DNA of 64,000 nt from Pasteurella skyensis (GCF_013377295.1 NZ_CP016180.1:806001-870000); one strand, 5' to 3'. Counted from the first letter of the stretch, positions 1-9,257 are shown. Notes: generated by a model from the sequence alone, not told the origin. Made by a program: numbers and translations.

Positions 1-123
1 TATTTTGAAGTGCAGAAAGATCGTTTTTTAATAGGTTTAAATACTTATTCGTGGTATGACCAAGAAAAACAAGAATATCGTAATCAAAGCTATTTGTTTT
101 ATGAATTACCAAAACCGAATTAA
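1..123 (+). CDS. C-terminal end of an unidentified protein (cut by window start)
   Basis: An open frame enters from the left edge and ends at TAA 121-123, giving 40 residues rich in aromatic and polar residues (it ends FYELPKPN). It has no start in the window. The family cannot be recognised from so short a tail. Codon use resembles the neighbouring genes. An uptake-signal-like element (agcggtaagat, about 153-163) follows directly. Confidence 0.6.
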   Translation, partial: YFEVQKDRFLIGLNTYSWYDQEKQEYRNQSYLFYELPKPN

Positions 124-215
124 ATATAGCAACCATAAAAACAGTTTTGAAGCGGTAAGATGCAGTCTGTTTTTTGCAAATTTTTAAAATTTATCTAAAA
201 TTAAGGGAAAATAGA

Positions 216-524
216 ATGTTGATTAAATATCAAAAATGGGTAAAAAGTTTCTATCTCAAAAGAGGTTGGTATAATTTTAATTCCTCTATCCGATTAAATT
301 TTCTAATGGAAGAAGTTGGGGAGTTATCGCAAGCAATTAGACGATATGAAATTGGTCGAGATAGACCTGATGAAGTAGAACATAAAAACGAAAGCTTAGA
401 TCAAATTAAAGAAGAGTTGGGCGATGTATTAGATAATATAATGATATTAGTGGATAAATATGAATTTAATATCAATGATATTATCAATGAACATATAGAG
501 AAAATTGAAAAAAGGTACAAATAA
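216..524 (+). CDS. MazG-like nucleotide pyrophosphohydrolase
   Basis: This 102-residue protein has the all-alpha MazG/dUTPase-like pattern. LMEEVGELSQA supplies the ExxE pair and IKEELGDVLDNIMILVDK supplies the ExxD pair that would hold Mg2+. Family members hydrolyse (d)NTPs to monophosphates and pyrophosphate; the substrate cannot be told here. The ATG at 216 is chosen over an in-frame ATG at 174 because AAGGGA lies at 205-210 and the earlier ATG sits inside an uptake-signal-like repeat. The LOG-family gene starts 3 bp after the stop, so the two are probably co-transcribed and may act together on nucleotides (inference). Confidence 0.8.
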   Translation: MLIKYQKWVKSFYLKRGWYNFNSSIRLNFLMEEVGELSQAIRRYEIGRDRPDEVEHKNESLDQIKEELGDVLDNIMILVDKYEFNINDIINEHIEKIEKRYK

Positions 525-527
525 ACT

Positions 528-1091
528 ATGAATATTACCGTATATTGTGGTGCTAATTTTGGTAATCACAACATCTATAAAGAAAAAACTTATCAGTTAG
601 GTAAATGGATTGCTACCAATGGTCATACGTTAGTTTATGGTGGTGGTAATCGAGGCTTAATGGGAACTATCGCTAATTCAGTGTTGGAACACGGTGGAAA
701 AGTAATTGGTGTAATGCCTACTTTTTTAGCAGAAAGAGAGTTGGCTCATAAAGGGTTATCAGAAATGATCCTTGTTGAAACAATGACCGAAAGAAAGTTA
801 AAAATGATTGAATTGGGAGATTGTTATATTGCTTTACCAGGTGGAGCAGGCACCCTTGAAGAAATTGCTGAGGTGATTTCTTGGGCGAGAATCAGTCAAA
901 ATAATAATCCTTGTCTGTTTTTGAATATTGAGGGTTATTACGATAATTTAAAAAACTTTTACAATGATATGGTAAATAATGGTTTTTTAGGTCGTGATGA
1001 TGAAGACAAGATTTTATTTACAGATTGCTTTGATGAGATGAGTAATTTTATTCAGTCTTATGAGCCTCCGAAGCTTAGAACTTATAAATAA
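528..1091 (+). CDS. LOG family protein (TIGR00730-type, nucleotide phosphoribohydrolase-like)
   Basis: The 187-residue Rossmann-like protein has the LOG signatures: GGGNRGLMG near residue 39 and PGGAGTLEEI near residue 104, with a basic MTERKLKM stretch between. Characterised LOG proteins cleave nucleoside 5'-monophosphates to free base and ribose 5-phosphate. Older annotations call them lysine decarboxylases, which this motif set does not support. It is full length for the short class (about 180-195 residues). It lies directly behind the MazG-like gene. A tail of repeats with terminator-like hairpins begins about 85 bp after the stop. Confidence 0.85.
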   Translation: MNITVYCGANFGNHNIYKEKTYQLGKWIATNGHTLVYGGGNRGLMGTIANSVLEHGGKVIGVMPTFLAERELAHKGLSEMILVETMTERKLKMIELGDCYIALPGGAGTLEEIAEVISWARISQNNNPCLFLNIEGYYDNLKNFYNDMVNNGFLGRDDEDKILFTDCFDEMSNFIQSYEPPKLRTYK

Positions 1092-1175
1092 AGTATTATA
1101 GCGGTACGATGTTGTTAGTTTTTTGCAAGTTTTATTTGTAGAGAATGCCGTTATTATTAACTTCTAAACAAAAGC

Positions 1176-1530
1176 AAACACCGAACACTGAGCCTGTCGA
1201 AGTGTTCGGTGTTTTTGCGCGGCATTAACTTTATGGATGTTCTCTTTTACTTCAATATTTCGACAAACTCAATAATCGAGAACGGAAAAAATGTAAATAA
1301 GCCTGATTAAACAAATCCAAACACCGATAACTGAGCTTGTCGAAGTGTTCGGTGTTTTTGCGTAGCATTAACTTTATGGATGTTCTCTTTTACTTCGATA
1401 TTTCGACAAACGCAATAATCAAGAACGGAAAAAATGTAAATAAGCTTGATGATACAAATCCAAACACCGTTCACTGAGCCTGTCGAAGTGTTCGGTGTTT
1501 TTGTGCGAAATTAACTCTATGCACATCTCC
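1176..1530. repeat. 143-bp tandem repeat, about 2.5 copies, each with a terminator-like hairpin
   Basis: The motif aaacaccg starts at 1176, 1319 and 1462, a period of exactly 143 bp twice. Each unit has an arm ACACCGNNNACT, a loop gag(c/t)(c/t)tgtcga, an arm AGTGTTCGGTGT and a TTTTT run. The stem of copy 1 is a perfect 12 bp; copies 2 and 3 have mismatches in the left arm only. Between hairpins, units share 'attaactttatggatgttc' and an AT-rich spacer. The hairpin plus T-run could end transcription of the gene before it. The core CTGAGCCTGTCGAAG also occurs at about 45395. Confidence 0.85.
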
Positions 1531-1577
1531 TTTTATGGTACACTTAAAGAACAATTTAATCTGAAACAGGAAAAATA

Positions 1578-2315
1578 ATGATGAAAAAAATTGCTCTATT
1601 AAGCACAATTGCACTTATTGCAGGGTGTAAAAATTTAGACTCACTTCAATTACCTCAACAGGTAATGCAACAACTTCCATCAGCTATACCAAATAGTACC
1701 TTATCGCAAGGAGATATCGCTGCAGGATTACGTCAAGCATTGAATAATGGAGTGAGTCATCAAGTTAGTAAATTAACAGCGGTTGATGGTTTCTATAAAA
1801 ATAAATTAGTGAAAATTGTACTACCAAAAGAATTACAAATGGTGAATGATACTTTACATAAAGTTGGGTTAGGACATATTGCAGAAAAAGGGGTAAAAGC
1901 ATTAAATAGAAGTGCGGAAGATGCTGTAAAAACTGCGACTCCAATTTTTGTTGATGCAATTAAAAATATTAGTTTTAATGATGCAAAAAGTATTTTAATG
2001 GGCAAAGATTATGCTGCAACGCTCTATTTACAAAACCAAACATTTAACAAATTATATCGTCAATTTAATCCAGTCATTAGAAAATCTTTTACTAAAGTAG
2101 GAGCAGATAGCATTTGGCAGAATGTTATTTCACAATATAATAATCTTCCCTTTGTGAAGAAGGTGAATCCAGACTTAAATGATTACGTGACTCAACAGGC
2201 GTTAAAAGGCGTATTTACGATGATTGCAGAAGAAGAAAAAGGCATTCGTCATAATCTGGGATTACGAAACACGCGTTTATTAAAACAAGTTTTTAGTTTG
2301 CAGGATTATAAATAG
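1578..2315 (+). CDS. DUF4197 family lipoprotein
   Basis: The protein has 245 residues. It begins with a lipoprotein signal: two Lys, a hydrophobic stretch, then LIAGC with the lipidated Cys at residue 17. The rest matches the DUF4197 family in order: a QALNNGVSHQVSKLTAVDGFYKN-like segment, KVGLG, ATPIFVDAIKNISFNDA, and a C-terminal LNDYVTQQALKGVFTMIAEE. Its function is unknown; it is expected to be periplasmic and membrane-anchored. AGG lies 9-11 bp before the ATG. The IS256-like element is inserted 22 bp after the stop. Confidence 0.88.
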   Translation: MMKKIALLSTIALIAGCKNLDSLQLPQQVMQQLPSAIPNSTLSQGDIAAGLRQALNNGVSHQVSKLTAVDGFYKNKLVKIVLPKELQMVNDTLHKVGLGHIAEKGVKALNRSAEDAVKTATPIFVDAIKNISFNDAKSILMGKDYAATLYLQNQTFNKLYRQFNPVIRKSFTKVGADSIWQNVISQYNNLPFVKKVNPDLNDYVTQQALKGVFTMIAEEEKGIRHNLGLRNTRLLKQVFSLQDYK

Positions 2316-2337
2316 CGGTAGGATGTTTCTTATTTTT

Positions 2338-3427
2338 GGCATAGTAGACAAAATAGTTGGTAAAAAATGGGTTAAAGCTTTATATTACTGTGCTTTAGCC
2401 CACTTTTTTGAAAATGAATAAAAAACTTGTCCTTTTTGTCATAAAACGAATATTCACAAATATGGTACCCAAAATAATGTTCAACGTTATAAATGCTCTA
2501 TTTGTAATAAAACTTTTACCTTCAAAAAATCCTTAAATTCAAGCCAAATTTGGCTAGATTACACAGAAGGTAAACAAACCTATAAGCAACTAGCAATTAA
2601 ATATAATTGCTCTGTTAGAACTATTCAAAGATATGTTTTAAAAGCCCCTAAAACGCCATTAAATATCCCACAAAATAATAAATTGAACTTAATGATGGAT
2701 ACCACTTTCTTTGGTCGAAATTTTGGTGTTCTCGTTTTTATGGACACTTTATCAAAGAAGGTAATTTATCATCAAATTGTGACAACAGAAAAAAATCTTT
2801 ATTATCTATTAGCAATGAATAAATTAAGAGAAAAAGGCTATATTATTCAATCTATTACTTGTGATGGAAGACGAGGATTATTAAGAGATTTTTTAAATAC
2901 GCCTGCACAACTTTGCCAATTTCATCAAATAGCAAATGTAATAAGGAAATTAACAAGGAACCCTAAATCTGAAGCGGGAAAAGAGCTAAAAATATTAGTT
3001 AAAACATTAAAAAATAGCTCTAAAAACGAGTTCTATATTAATTTACATTATTGGTATTTAAAACATAAAGAATATTTAAATGAACGCTCCGATAAAATAA
3101 ATGAAAAGGGTAAATATCCTTTTAAACATCGTAATATAAGAAGTGCTTACAGGAGCTTAAAATATAATATGGATTATTTATTTACTTTTGAAAAATATCC
3201 TGAATTAAATATAGAAAAAACAACAAATAGGCTTGAAAGTTTATTTGGAGAACTTAAACGAAAACTATCTAATCATAATGGTTTAACCAAATACCATAAG
3301 ATTATGTTTATAAAAGATTTTCTAAATAAAAGGAGTTGGTAATTATTTATAAAATAATAAAAACCAACTCATTTGTCTACTATGGGCATAGCTCCTCAAA
3401 ATTACCAACTATTTTGTCTACTATGCC
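2338..3427 (+). mobile_element. IS256-like insertion sequence, copy 1 (1090 bp)
   Basis: Perfect 26-bp terminal inverted repeats bound the element (2338-2363 beginning GGCATAGTAGACAAAATAG, and 3402-3427). The 7-bp direct repeat TATTTTT flanks it at 2331-2337 and 3428-3434. A partial second copy of the inverted repeat lies inside the right end (about 3363-3386). It interrupts an uptake-signal-like element: the GCGGTAGGAT part is to the left and ttttttgcaaattt to the right. An apparently identical copy in opposite orientation lies at 45425-46514. Confidence 0.92.
2414..3342 (+). CDS. IS256-like DDE transposase with N-terminal zinc ribbon (start region out of frame)
   Basis: In the frame ending at 3342 the protein reads KTCPFCHK...YKCSICNKTF (a CxxC...CxxC zinc ribbon), then a helix-turn-helix (YKQLAIKYNCSVRTIQRY), then a DDE core: MMDTTFF (first Asp), CDGRRGL (second Asp) and NRLESLFGELKRKL (Glu). 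This fits the Zn-binding variant of IS256 (IS1249-like). That frame has a TAA at 2419-2421 and no ATG before the zinc ribbon. The only nearby ATG (2414) is one base out of frame and is joined through a run of six A (2420-2425). Slippage there gives MNKKTCPFC. The second copy has the same run, so this looks native, not decay. Confidence 0.78.
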
Positions 3428-3463
3428 TATTTTTTGCAAATTTGATGAGGGTTATTGCATTAG

Positions 3464-3485
3464 AGAGGCGCAGTGTTGCGCCTCT
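3464..3485. terminator. Hairpin downstream of pepP (REP-like palindrome)
   Basis: AGAGGCGCA (3464-3472) pairs perfectly with TGCGCCTCT (3477-3485) around a 4-base loop. It lies just past the pepP stop (3502, minus strand). It belongs to a set of related GC-rich palindromes in this window (48952, 50163, 57178). There is no strong T-run, so its role as a terminator is an inference. Confidence 0.5.
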
Positions 3486-3501
3486 AAATTTACGATACGA
3501 A

Positions 3502-4794
3502 TTATTCAGCCATCACCGCTTCAATATCCTCAATCTCTTTCGGACAGCCACTGGTGAGGTTTTTACAGCCGTATTCAGTAATCACAATATTATCTTCAAT
3601 ACGAATACCAATACCTTTATATTGTTCTGGAACGCTTGCTGATTTTGGAATATAGACACCTGGTTCGATGGTAAACACCATTCCTACTTCCAACGGACGA
3701 TCACGGTATCTTTTATCTCTACCAATTTTACCTACATCGTGTACATCTAAGCCTAAACTGTGTCCTAAACCGTGCATATAAAATTCTTGCCAAGCTCCTT
3801 GCTCAATTAGCGTTTTGACATCACCTTTTAGAATGCCTAATTCAACCAAACCTGTGGTTAATTTTTCGATATAAATTTCATTCAGGGTCTGCATTGAAAT
3901 ACCTGCACGAGCTTGTTCAATCAGTGATTTTTGAGCTTCTAATACTAATTGATAAAGTTCTCGTTGTGGTTGGCTAAATTTACCATTAATTGGGAAAGTT
4001 CGTGTGATATCTCCCGCATACATTGCAAATTCAGCTCCTGCATCAATCAGTAATAAATCGCCATCTTGTAATACTTGATCGTTTTCATTGTAGTGCAAAA
4101 TACAAGCATTATCGCCTCCTGCCACGATCGAATTATAAGAGGGACCACGAGAGCCAAAGCGACTAAATTCATAATGAATTTCTCCCTCAATTTCCATTTC
4201 ATAACGATTAGGGCGAGTGGTTTTCATTGCTCGAATATGTGCCATTGAAGAGATATGGCATGCCTGTTGCATTAAATCAATTTCTAACTTGGATTTTATT
4301 AAACGCATTTCAGACAGCATTGTTTCCCAGCTAATCACGTTATCAAAAACAGTTGAAACAATCTTATCTCCCCAAGTTTGTAAACCTTCTGCATAATAAC
4401 AAGCGGTCACATTGTCACATTTTTTTGCAAAAATTTCGTTGATGGTTTCAATATTATAAGCTTCATCTATTTCTAAGCTTTGTGGTGCATTTTCAGTACC
4501 TAAACGGCGACCATTCCACGTTTCCATTAATGGATCTTTTTCACGTAGAAAAAGAATACTTTGCATTTTACCCTGTTGTTTAATTAAAAGTAGAGCCGAT
4601 TGAGGTTCTGCAAAGCCTGTTAAATACCAAAAGTAACTATCTGGACGAAATAAGTATTCACAATCGTTATTACGGCGTTTTTCTGTTTCTGTAAAAACGA
4701 TTAATGCGGAGTTATCTTGCATTTGTTCAAATACACGCTGACGGCGAGCAGTAAATTCAGATTGTGGCATTTTTGCCATATAATTAAGATCCAT
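3502..4794 (-). CDS. pepP: Xaa-Pro aminopeptidase (aminopeptidase P II)
   Basis: The protein has 430 residues, close to E. coli PepP (441). It removes N-terminal residues before proline in the cytoplasm using two Mn2+. The N-terminal creatinase-like domain (about 1-170) includes the typical FRPDSYFWYLTGF. The pita-bread catalytic domain carries the metal ligands in LLIDAGAEFAMYAGDITR (two Asp), GLGHSLGLDVHDVG (His), TIEPGVYI (Glu) and GIRIEDN (Glu). AAGGAAAA precedes the ATG. It faces topA divergently across about 300 bp. A canonical ACAAGCGGT lies inside the gene (4399-4407). Confidence 0.95.
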   Translation of the reverse strand: MDLNYMAKMPQSEFTARRQRVFEQMQDNSALIVFTETEKRRNNDCEYLFRPDSYFWYLTGFAEPQSALLLIKQQGKMQSILFLREKDPLMETWNGRRLGTENAPQSLEIDEAYNIETINEIFAKKCDNVTACYYAEGLQTWGDKIVSTVFDNVISWETMLSEMRLIKSKLEIDLMQQACHISSMAHIRAMKTTRPNRYEMEIEGEIHYEFSRFGSRGPSYNSIVAGGDNACILHYNENDQVLQDGDLLLIDAGAEFAMYAGDITRTFPINGKFSQPQRELYQLVLEAQKSLIEQARAGISMQTLNEIYIEKLTTGLVELGILKGDVKTLIEQGAWQEFYMHGLGHSLGLDVHDVGKIGRDKRYRDRPLEVGMVFTIEPGVYIPKSASVPEQYKGIGIRIEDNIVITEYGCKNLTSGCPKEIEDIEAVMAE

Positions 4795-5099
4795 TATTTT
4801 TTCCTTTTCTATTTATTACGATGTTGTTAAGCGTAACTTTAAGCAGTTTTAAAATTAAATTCAATAGGATTTTACTATTTTATCATTGGAATGAAAAACG
4901 ATTACGTTTAAAGTCACACCTCAGATCTAGTGTTAGAATGATTTCTAATCAAATGATCAAATCAATTATATTTTTATTGTGTTTTATAGAAAGCCTTGCT
5001 ATCTTAAAAAAACAAATTGCAAACTAATAGGTGAAGAAAGTATTTTTTCCTGTGGTTTTTCAGACAAATTTTCAGATATTTTAACTTTAGGTATATTTA
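4795..5099. promoter_or_regulatory. Divergent pepP/topA intergenic region (305 bp)
   Basis: This AT-rich spacer separates two divergent genes and must hold both promoters. A small open frame (4821-5027) has no homology I recognise and unlike composition, so it is not called. I cannot assign a convincing -35/-10 pair by eye. AGG (5089-5091) serves as the topA ribosome binding site. Confidence 0.5.
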
Positions 5100-7751
5100 A
5101 TGGCAAAATCATTAGTAATTGTGGAGTCTCCAGCAAAAGCCAAAACAATCAATAAATATTTAGGTAAAGACTATGTGGTGAAATCAAGTGTGGGGCATAT
5201 TCGAGATTTACCTACGGCTGGCAGTAGCTCTGGTGAAAAAGCAAAAGCGATTTCAACTAAAGGTATGACCGCCGAGCAGAAAGCAAAAATTAAAGCAGAG
5301 AAAGACCGTAAAGCATTAGTCAAACGAATGGGAATTGACCCTTATCACGATTGGGAGCCTAATTATCAGGTTTTACCTGGTAAAGAAAAAGTCGTTTCAG
5401 ATTTACAAGCCCAAGCCAAAAAAGCGGATCATATCTATCTCGCAACCGATTTGGATAGAGAAGGGGAAGCCATTGCGTGGCATTTACGTGAAGTGATCGG
5501 AGGAGATGATAGTCGCTTTAGTCGAGTAGTATTTAATGAAATCACTCGTAATGCCATCCAGAAAGCCTTTGAGACCCCTGAACACTTAAATATGGATCGT
5601 GTGTATGCTCAACAAACAAGACGTTTCTTGGACCGTGTTGTGGGCTTTATGGTGTCTCCATTACTATGGAAAAAAGTCGCTAGAGGATTATCGGCTGGAC
5701 GTGTGCAATCTGTTGCCGTGAAACTGTTAGTTGAGCGTGAACGTGAAATCAAAGCTTTTTTACCTGAAGAGTTTTGGGAGGTCGCTACTCAAAATACCGC
5801 TAAAAGTGGGGCAATCACTTTAGATTTAACGCATTTTAAAGGGAAAAAATGGTCAGCGAAAAATCAGCAAGAGGCAGACCAAACCGTTAAATCGTTACAA
5901 TGTAGCGATTTTGTGGTGAGTAGAATAGACAAAAAACCAACTTCATCAAAAGCAAAACCGCCTTTTATTACATCAACCTTACAACAAAGCGCTAGCACAC
6001 GTTTAGGCTTTGGGGTAAAGAAAACAATGATGTTAGCTCAGCGTTTATATGAAGCAGGGTATATCACCTATATGCGTACGGACTCCACAAGTTTAAGTCA
6101 AGATGCGTTAGCAATGGCTCGTGGTTATATTGAAAGTAAATTTGGTACAGATTATTTACCTGAAAAACCAAACTTTTATTCCAGTAAAGGAAATGCACAA
6201 GAGGCTCACGAAGCAATTCGTCCTTCAAATGTGGCGACCAAATCCAGTGACTTAGTGGTAATGGATAAAGATGCAGTGCGTTTATATGAGTTAATTTGGC
6301 GACAATTTTTAGCTTGTCAAATGACAGCAGCAAAATATGACTCCACTAGCTTAACCATTACCGCAGGGGACTACGAATTAAAAGCCAAAGGGCGTGTATT
6401 ACGTTTTGATGGTTGGACTAAAGTGCAACCTTTATTAGGTAAATCAGCAGAAGATCAAGTTTTACCTGAATTAACTTTAAATGAAGTATTAACTTTAAAT
6501 AAAGTAATATCAACGCAACATTTCACTAAACCACCTGCACGTTTTAGTGAGGCAGCGTTAGTTAAAGAATTAGAGAAAAAAGGCATTGGTCGTCCTTCAA
6601 CCTATGCCGCCATTATTTCAACCATTCAAGATCGAGGGTATGTTCGAGTAGAAAACCGCCGTTTTTATGCAGAGAAAATGGGTGAAATCGTGATTGATCG
6701 TCTTGATGAATCTTTTAGCGATTTAATGAATTACGATTTTACGGCAAATATGGAGGATAATCTTGATCAAATTGCTTCTGGAAACAGTAATTGGAAGCAA
6801 GAGTTAGATCGTTTCTTTAAAGATTTTTCAGAAAAACTCTCCAAAGCAGAATTAGACGAGTTAGAAGGCGGAATGCGTCCTAATAACGTGGTTGAGATTG
6901 ATGTAGATTGTCCTGATTGTAAACGTAATATGGCAATTCGTACTGCAAGTACAGGGGTTTTCTTAGGTTGTACAGGTTATGCCTTACCTCCAAAAGAGCG
7001 TTGTAAAAAAACAATGAATTTAATTCCTGAAGCGGAATTATTAAATGTGTTGGATGAAGATTCCGAAACCAACGCCCTATTAAATCGTAAACGTTGTCCA
7101 AAATGTGATACGGCAATGGATAGCTACTTAGTCGATCCTGAACGTAAATTACATATTTGTGGAAATAACCCTAACTGTGATGGTTATCTGATTGAACAGG
7201 GTAGCTTTAAAATTAAAGGTTACGATGGCCCTATTGTCGAGTGTGATAAATGTGAAGCTGAAATGCACCTGAAATTAGGGCGTTTTGGTAAGTATATGGC
7301 GTGTACTAAGTGTGATAATACCCGTAAAATTCTTAAAAATGGTGAAGTTGCCCCTCCTCGTGAAGAGCCAACCTATTTTCCTGAATTAAAATGTGAAAAA
7401 TCGGATGCTTATTTTGTACTGCGTGATGGAGCGAGTGGCGTGTTTATGTCGGCACATAATTTCCCTAAATCTCGTGAAAGTCGTTCACCAAAGGTCGCAG
7501 AATTAGCACAGTTTAAAGATCGATTACCTGAAAAATTACGTTATTTAGCAGAAGCACCTCAGAAAGATCCTGAGGGTAACGAAGCCATTATCCGCTTTAG
7601 TCGTAAAGAGAAACGTCAATATGTCACCTCTGAAAAAGAGGGTAAAGCCACTAAATGGCTGGTGGATTATATTGACGGTAAGTGGGTGGAAAGAGTAACC
7701 AAAACAAAAGCCAAAGCGAAAACAAAAACCACCACGAAGAAAAAGAAATAA
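5100..7751 (+). CDS. topA: DNA topoisomerase I (type IA)
   Basis: The 883-residue enzyme relaxes negative supercoils. It starts with the TOPRIM domain ([29 protein letters not shown] holds the acidic Mg2+ site). The active-site tyrosine is Y324 in [20 protein letters not shown] and later segments complete the core. Three C-terminal zinc fingers follow (CPDC...C, CPKC...CGNNPNC, CDKC...CTKC), then a Lys-rich tail ([15 protein letters not shown]) that probably binds DNA. Length is as expected (E. coli 865). A strong terminator follows the stop. Confidence 0.97.
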   Translation: MAKSLVIVESPAKAKTINKYLGKDYVVKSSVGHIRDLPTAGSSSGEKAKAISTKGMTAEQKAKIKAEKDRKALVKRMGIDPYHDWEPNYQVLPGKEKVVSDLQAQAKKADHIYLATDLDREGEAIAWHLREVIGGDDSRFSRVVFNEITRNAIQKAFETPEHLNMDRVYAQQTRRFLDRVVGFMVSPLLWKKVARGLSAGRVQSVAVKLLVEREREIKAFLPEEFWEVATQNTAKSGAITLDLTHFKGKKWSAKNQQEADQTVKSLQCSDFVVSRIDKKPTSSKAKPPFITSTLQQSASTRLGFGVKKTMMLAQRLYEAGYITYMRTDSTSLSQDALAMARGYIESKFGTDYLPEKPNFYSSKGNAQEAHEAIRPSNVATKSSDLVVMDKDAVRLYELIWRQFLACQMTAAKYDSTSLTITAGDYELKAKGRVLRFDGWTKVQPLLGKSAEDQVLPELTLNEVLTLNKVISTQHFTKPPARFSEAALVKELEKKGIGRPSTYAAIISTIQDRGYVRVENRRFYAEKMGEIVIDRLDESFSDLMNYDFTANMEDNLDQIASGNSNWKQELDRFFKDFSEKLSKAELDELEGGMRPNNVVEIDVDCPDCKRNMAIRTASTGVFLGCTGYALPPKERCKKTMNLIPEAELLNVLDEDSETNALLNRKRCPKCDTAMDSYLVDPERKLHICGNNPNCDGYLIEQGSFKIKGYDGPIVECDKCEAEMHLKLGRFGKYMACTKCDNTRKILKNGEVAPPREEPTYFPELKCEKSDAYFVLRDGASGVFMSAHNFPKSRESRSPKVAELAQFKDRLPEKLRYLAEAPQKDPEGNEAIIRFSRKEKRQYVTSEKEGKATKWLVDYIDGKWVERVTKTKAKAKTKTTTKKKK

Positions 7752-7766
7752 TTTTTTATCAATATT

Positions 7767-7799
7767 CCTCGTAAATTTCACGATTTACGAGGTTTTTTT
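7767..7799 (+). terminator. Rho-independent terminator after topA
   Basis: CCTCGTAAAT (7767-7776) pairs perfectly with ATTTACGAGG (7783-7792) around a 6-base loop and is followed by seven T (7793-7799). Confidence 0.9.
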
Positions 7800-7828
7800 A
7801 CATTAAAATTAGTCAATGAGGAATTAGA

Positions 7829-8260
7829 ATGAATATTAAACAATTAGAAGCAATTCTTGGTGATGAAGAAGATATTATTTCTAGAATGGCAAATATTAGT
7901 GCATTTTTATATGAAACCGTTCCTAATATTAACTGGGTTGGATTTTATATCGTTCGTGGTGATGTGTTAAAAGTGGGTCCTTTTCAAGGAAAAGTGGCTT
8001 GTTCAACCATTGCAAAGGGTAGAGGAGTATGTGGCACAGCGTGGGAGCGTTTAGAAAACATTGTAGTACCTGATACTCATCAGTTTGAAGGGCATATCGC
8101 CTGTGATGTCGCTTCTCGTTCTGAGGTGGTTATTCCTGTCTTAGATGAAAAGGGTGAAATGTATGTAGAGCTTGATGTTGATAGCCCATTATTAAATCGT
8201 TTTTCTGATGAAGATGTGGCGTTTTTAACAGCCTGTGCAGCCCTTGTATTAAAGCGGTAA
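7829..8260 (+). CDS. msrC: Free methionine-(R)-sulfoxide reductase (GAF domain)
   Basis: A single GAF domain of 143 residues reduces free Met-(R)-sulfoxide. The three redox cysteines are C58, C68 and C92 (VACSTIAKGRGVCG and HIACDVAS), with the same 10- and 24-residue spacing as C84/C94/C118 of E. coli YebR/MsrC. NWVGFYI and the VELDVDSP motif are also present. GAGGAATTAG precedes the ATG. The last codons (aag cgg taa) coincide with an uptake-signal core, so the repeat overlaps the stop codon. Confidence 0.93.
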   Translation: MNIKQLEAILGDEEDIISRMANISAFLYETVPNINWVGFYIVRGDVLKVGPFQGKVACSTIAKGRGVCGTAWERLENIVVPDTHQFEGHIACDVASRSEVVIPVLDEKGEMYVELDVDSPLLNRFSDEDVAFLTACAALVLKR

Positions 8261-8315
8261 GATTTGCATAAAAATTTGCAAATTTTTGAATGAGTTAGAG
8301 AAAAGTGAAAAGTAG

Positions 8316-8837
8316 ATGAAAGAAATAGAAGTAGAATATATGGCTACGCTTAAAAATCATCTCGAAGCCTATACAACTTATGACAAAACGACAGTTTTTT
8401 ATAAAGTAGATAAAGTTGTGGCTATTCTTTTAATGCTATTTGGGGTATCACTGGGTATATATACGTTCTACATTCATTTGTCTGATGAATTTATTATTTA
8501 CGCCTTTCTGTTTATTTTGATTGGTCTGTTTGATTTTATGGGATTTCTTGCGATAGAAAAACTTATATATATAATCAGATTTAAAATGACAAATAAGTTT
8601 AAACATATTCAAAAAGTAAGATTTTCTAATGCAGGAATTTATTATGAAACAAACGGTATAAAATCTGATATTGAATGGCGTTTTTATAATAACTTCTTAG
8701 AAAGTGAAAATACCTTAATGTTAATAATTGGAAAAAAGCAATATTCTGTTATCCCTAAATCAAGCTTCAATGAAGAGGATTATATAATTTTAAGGGATTT
8801 TCTAGTGGAAGAGTTTAGTCAACGACACATAAAATAG
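8316..8837 (+). CDS. YcxB-like membrane protein
   Basis: The protein has 173 residues. Two hydrophobic helices lie at about 32-52 and 58-82 after a short cytoplasmic start. A C-terminal domain has the YcxB-like pattern (VRFSNAGIYYETNGIKSDIEW and a closing YSVIPKSSF). Family function is unknown. A second gene of the same architecture lies at 42070-42558 in the accessory block. The ATG at 8316 is used; an in-frame ATG at 8340 is possible but has no better ribosome site. Confidence 0.7.
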   Translation: MKEIEVEYMATLKNHLEAYTTYDKTTVFYKVDKVVAILLMLFGVSLGIYTFYIHLSDEFIIYAFLFILIGLFDFMGFLAIEKLIYIIRFKMTNKFKHIQKVRFSNAGIYYETNGIKSDIEWRFYNNFLESENTLMLIIGKKQYSVIPKSSFNEEDYIILRDFLVEEFSQRHIK

Positions 8838-8881
8838 CGGTACGATGTGATTAAAAATTTGCAAATTTTTAAGACGATGTA

Positions 8882-8890
8882 ACCGCTTGT
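8882..8890 (-). other. Apl-type DNA uptake signal core
   Basis: An exact ACAAGCGGT is present on the minus strand just past the end of the UPF0231 gene. A second degenerate copy on the plus strand (agcggtacgat, about 8838) with tttgcaaattt lies 40 bp away, so the two could form a weak stem between convergent genes. Confidence 0.7.
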
Positions 8891-8894
8891 AATA

Positions 8895-9257
8895 CTAAAA
8901 GGATTGATAGGCTAGCAAAAATTGTTCAAAATCGTCTATGCCACAAATAGCGAAGCTTTCTTGAGTATAAAAATCAAAGCCTTCTTCTAGCTGCTCTTTT
9001 TCTATGTTAGTTGCAGCTAAATTATTCGCTTTAACAGTCACTTCATCATTCTCTATATAAAGACTATACTCTTTGCCTTTTAAGCTCCATTCAAAAGGAC
9101 TTGGATAGACTTTTTTACATTCAGCAACTTTATTTAAAATAAGAGTGAGATCACTTGTTCCTTCAAGCTCATTATTGATCCAATATGCAAAAGCTTCGTG
9201 CTCCATTGAGCATTTAGCGATCATTCCCAATGCTGTTCGAGTAAATTGATATTCCAT
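8895..9257 (-). CDS. yacL: UPF0231 (YacL) family protein
   Basis: The 120-residue acidic protein aligns from memory with E. coli YacL along its whole length: MEYQFTRTALG..., a central ECKKVYPSPFEWSLKGKEYSLYIENDEVTVKAN, and a C-terminal EEGFDFYTQESFAICGIDDFEQF-like region. Function is unknown and the protein should be soluble. GGAGGTAATA lies just before the ATG, a strong ribosome site. It is convergent with the YcxB-like gene and stands between it and fnr. Confidence 0.85.
   Translation of the reverse strand: MEYQFTRTALGMIAKCSMEHEAFAYWINNELEGTSDLTLILNKVAECKKVYPSPFEWSLKGKEYSLYIENDEVTVKANNLAATNIEKEQLEEGFDFYTQESFAICGIDDFEQFLLAYQSF

Noticed and set aside
2422-3342. Calling the IS256-like transposase a pseudogene
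   Set aside because: Both copies share the same A-run and have an otherwise intact DDE frame and perfect ends, which argues for a built-in frameshift or unusual start instead of decay.
4821-5027. 68-codon open frame between pepP and topA
   Set aside because: No ribosome site, no recognised similarity, and it covers the divergent promoter region.
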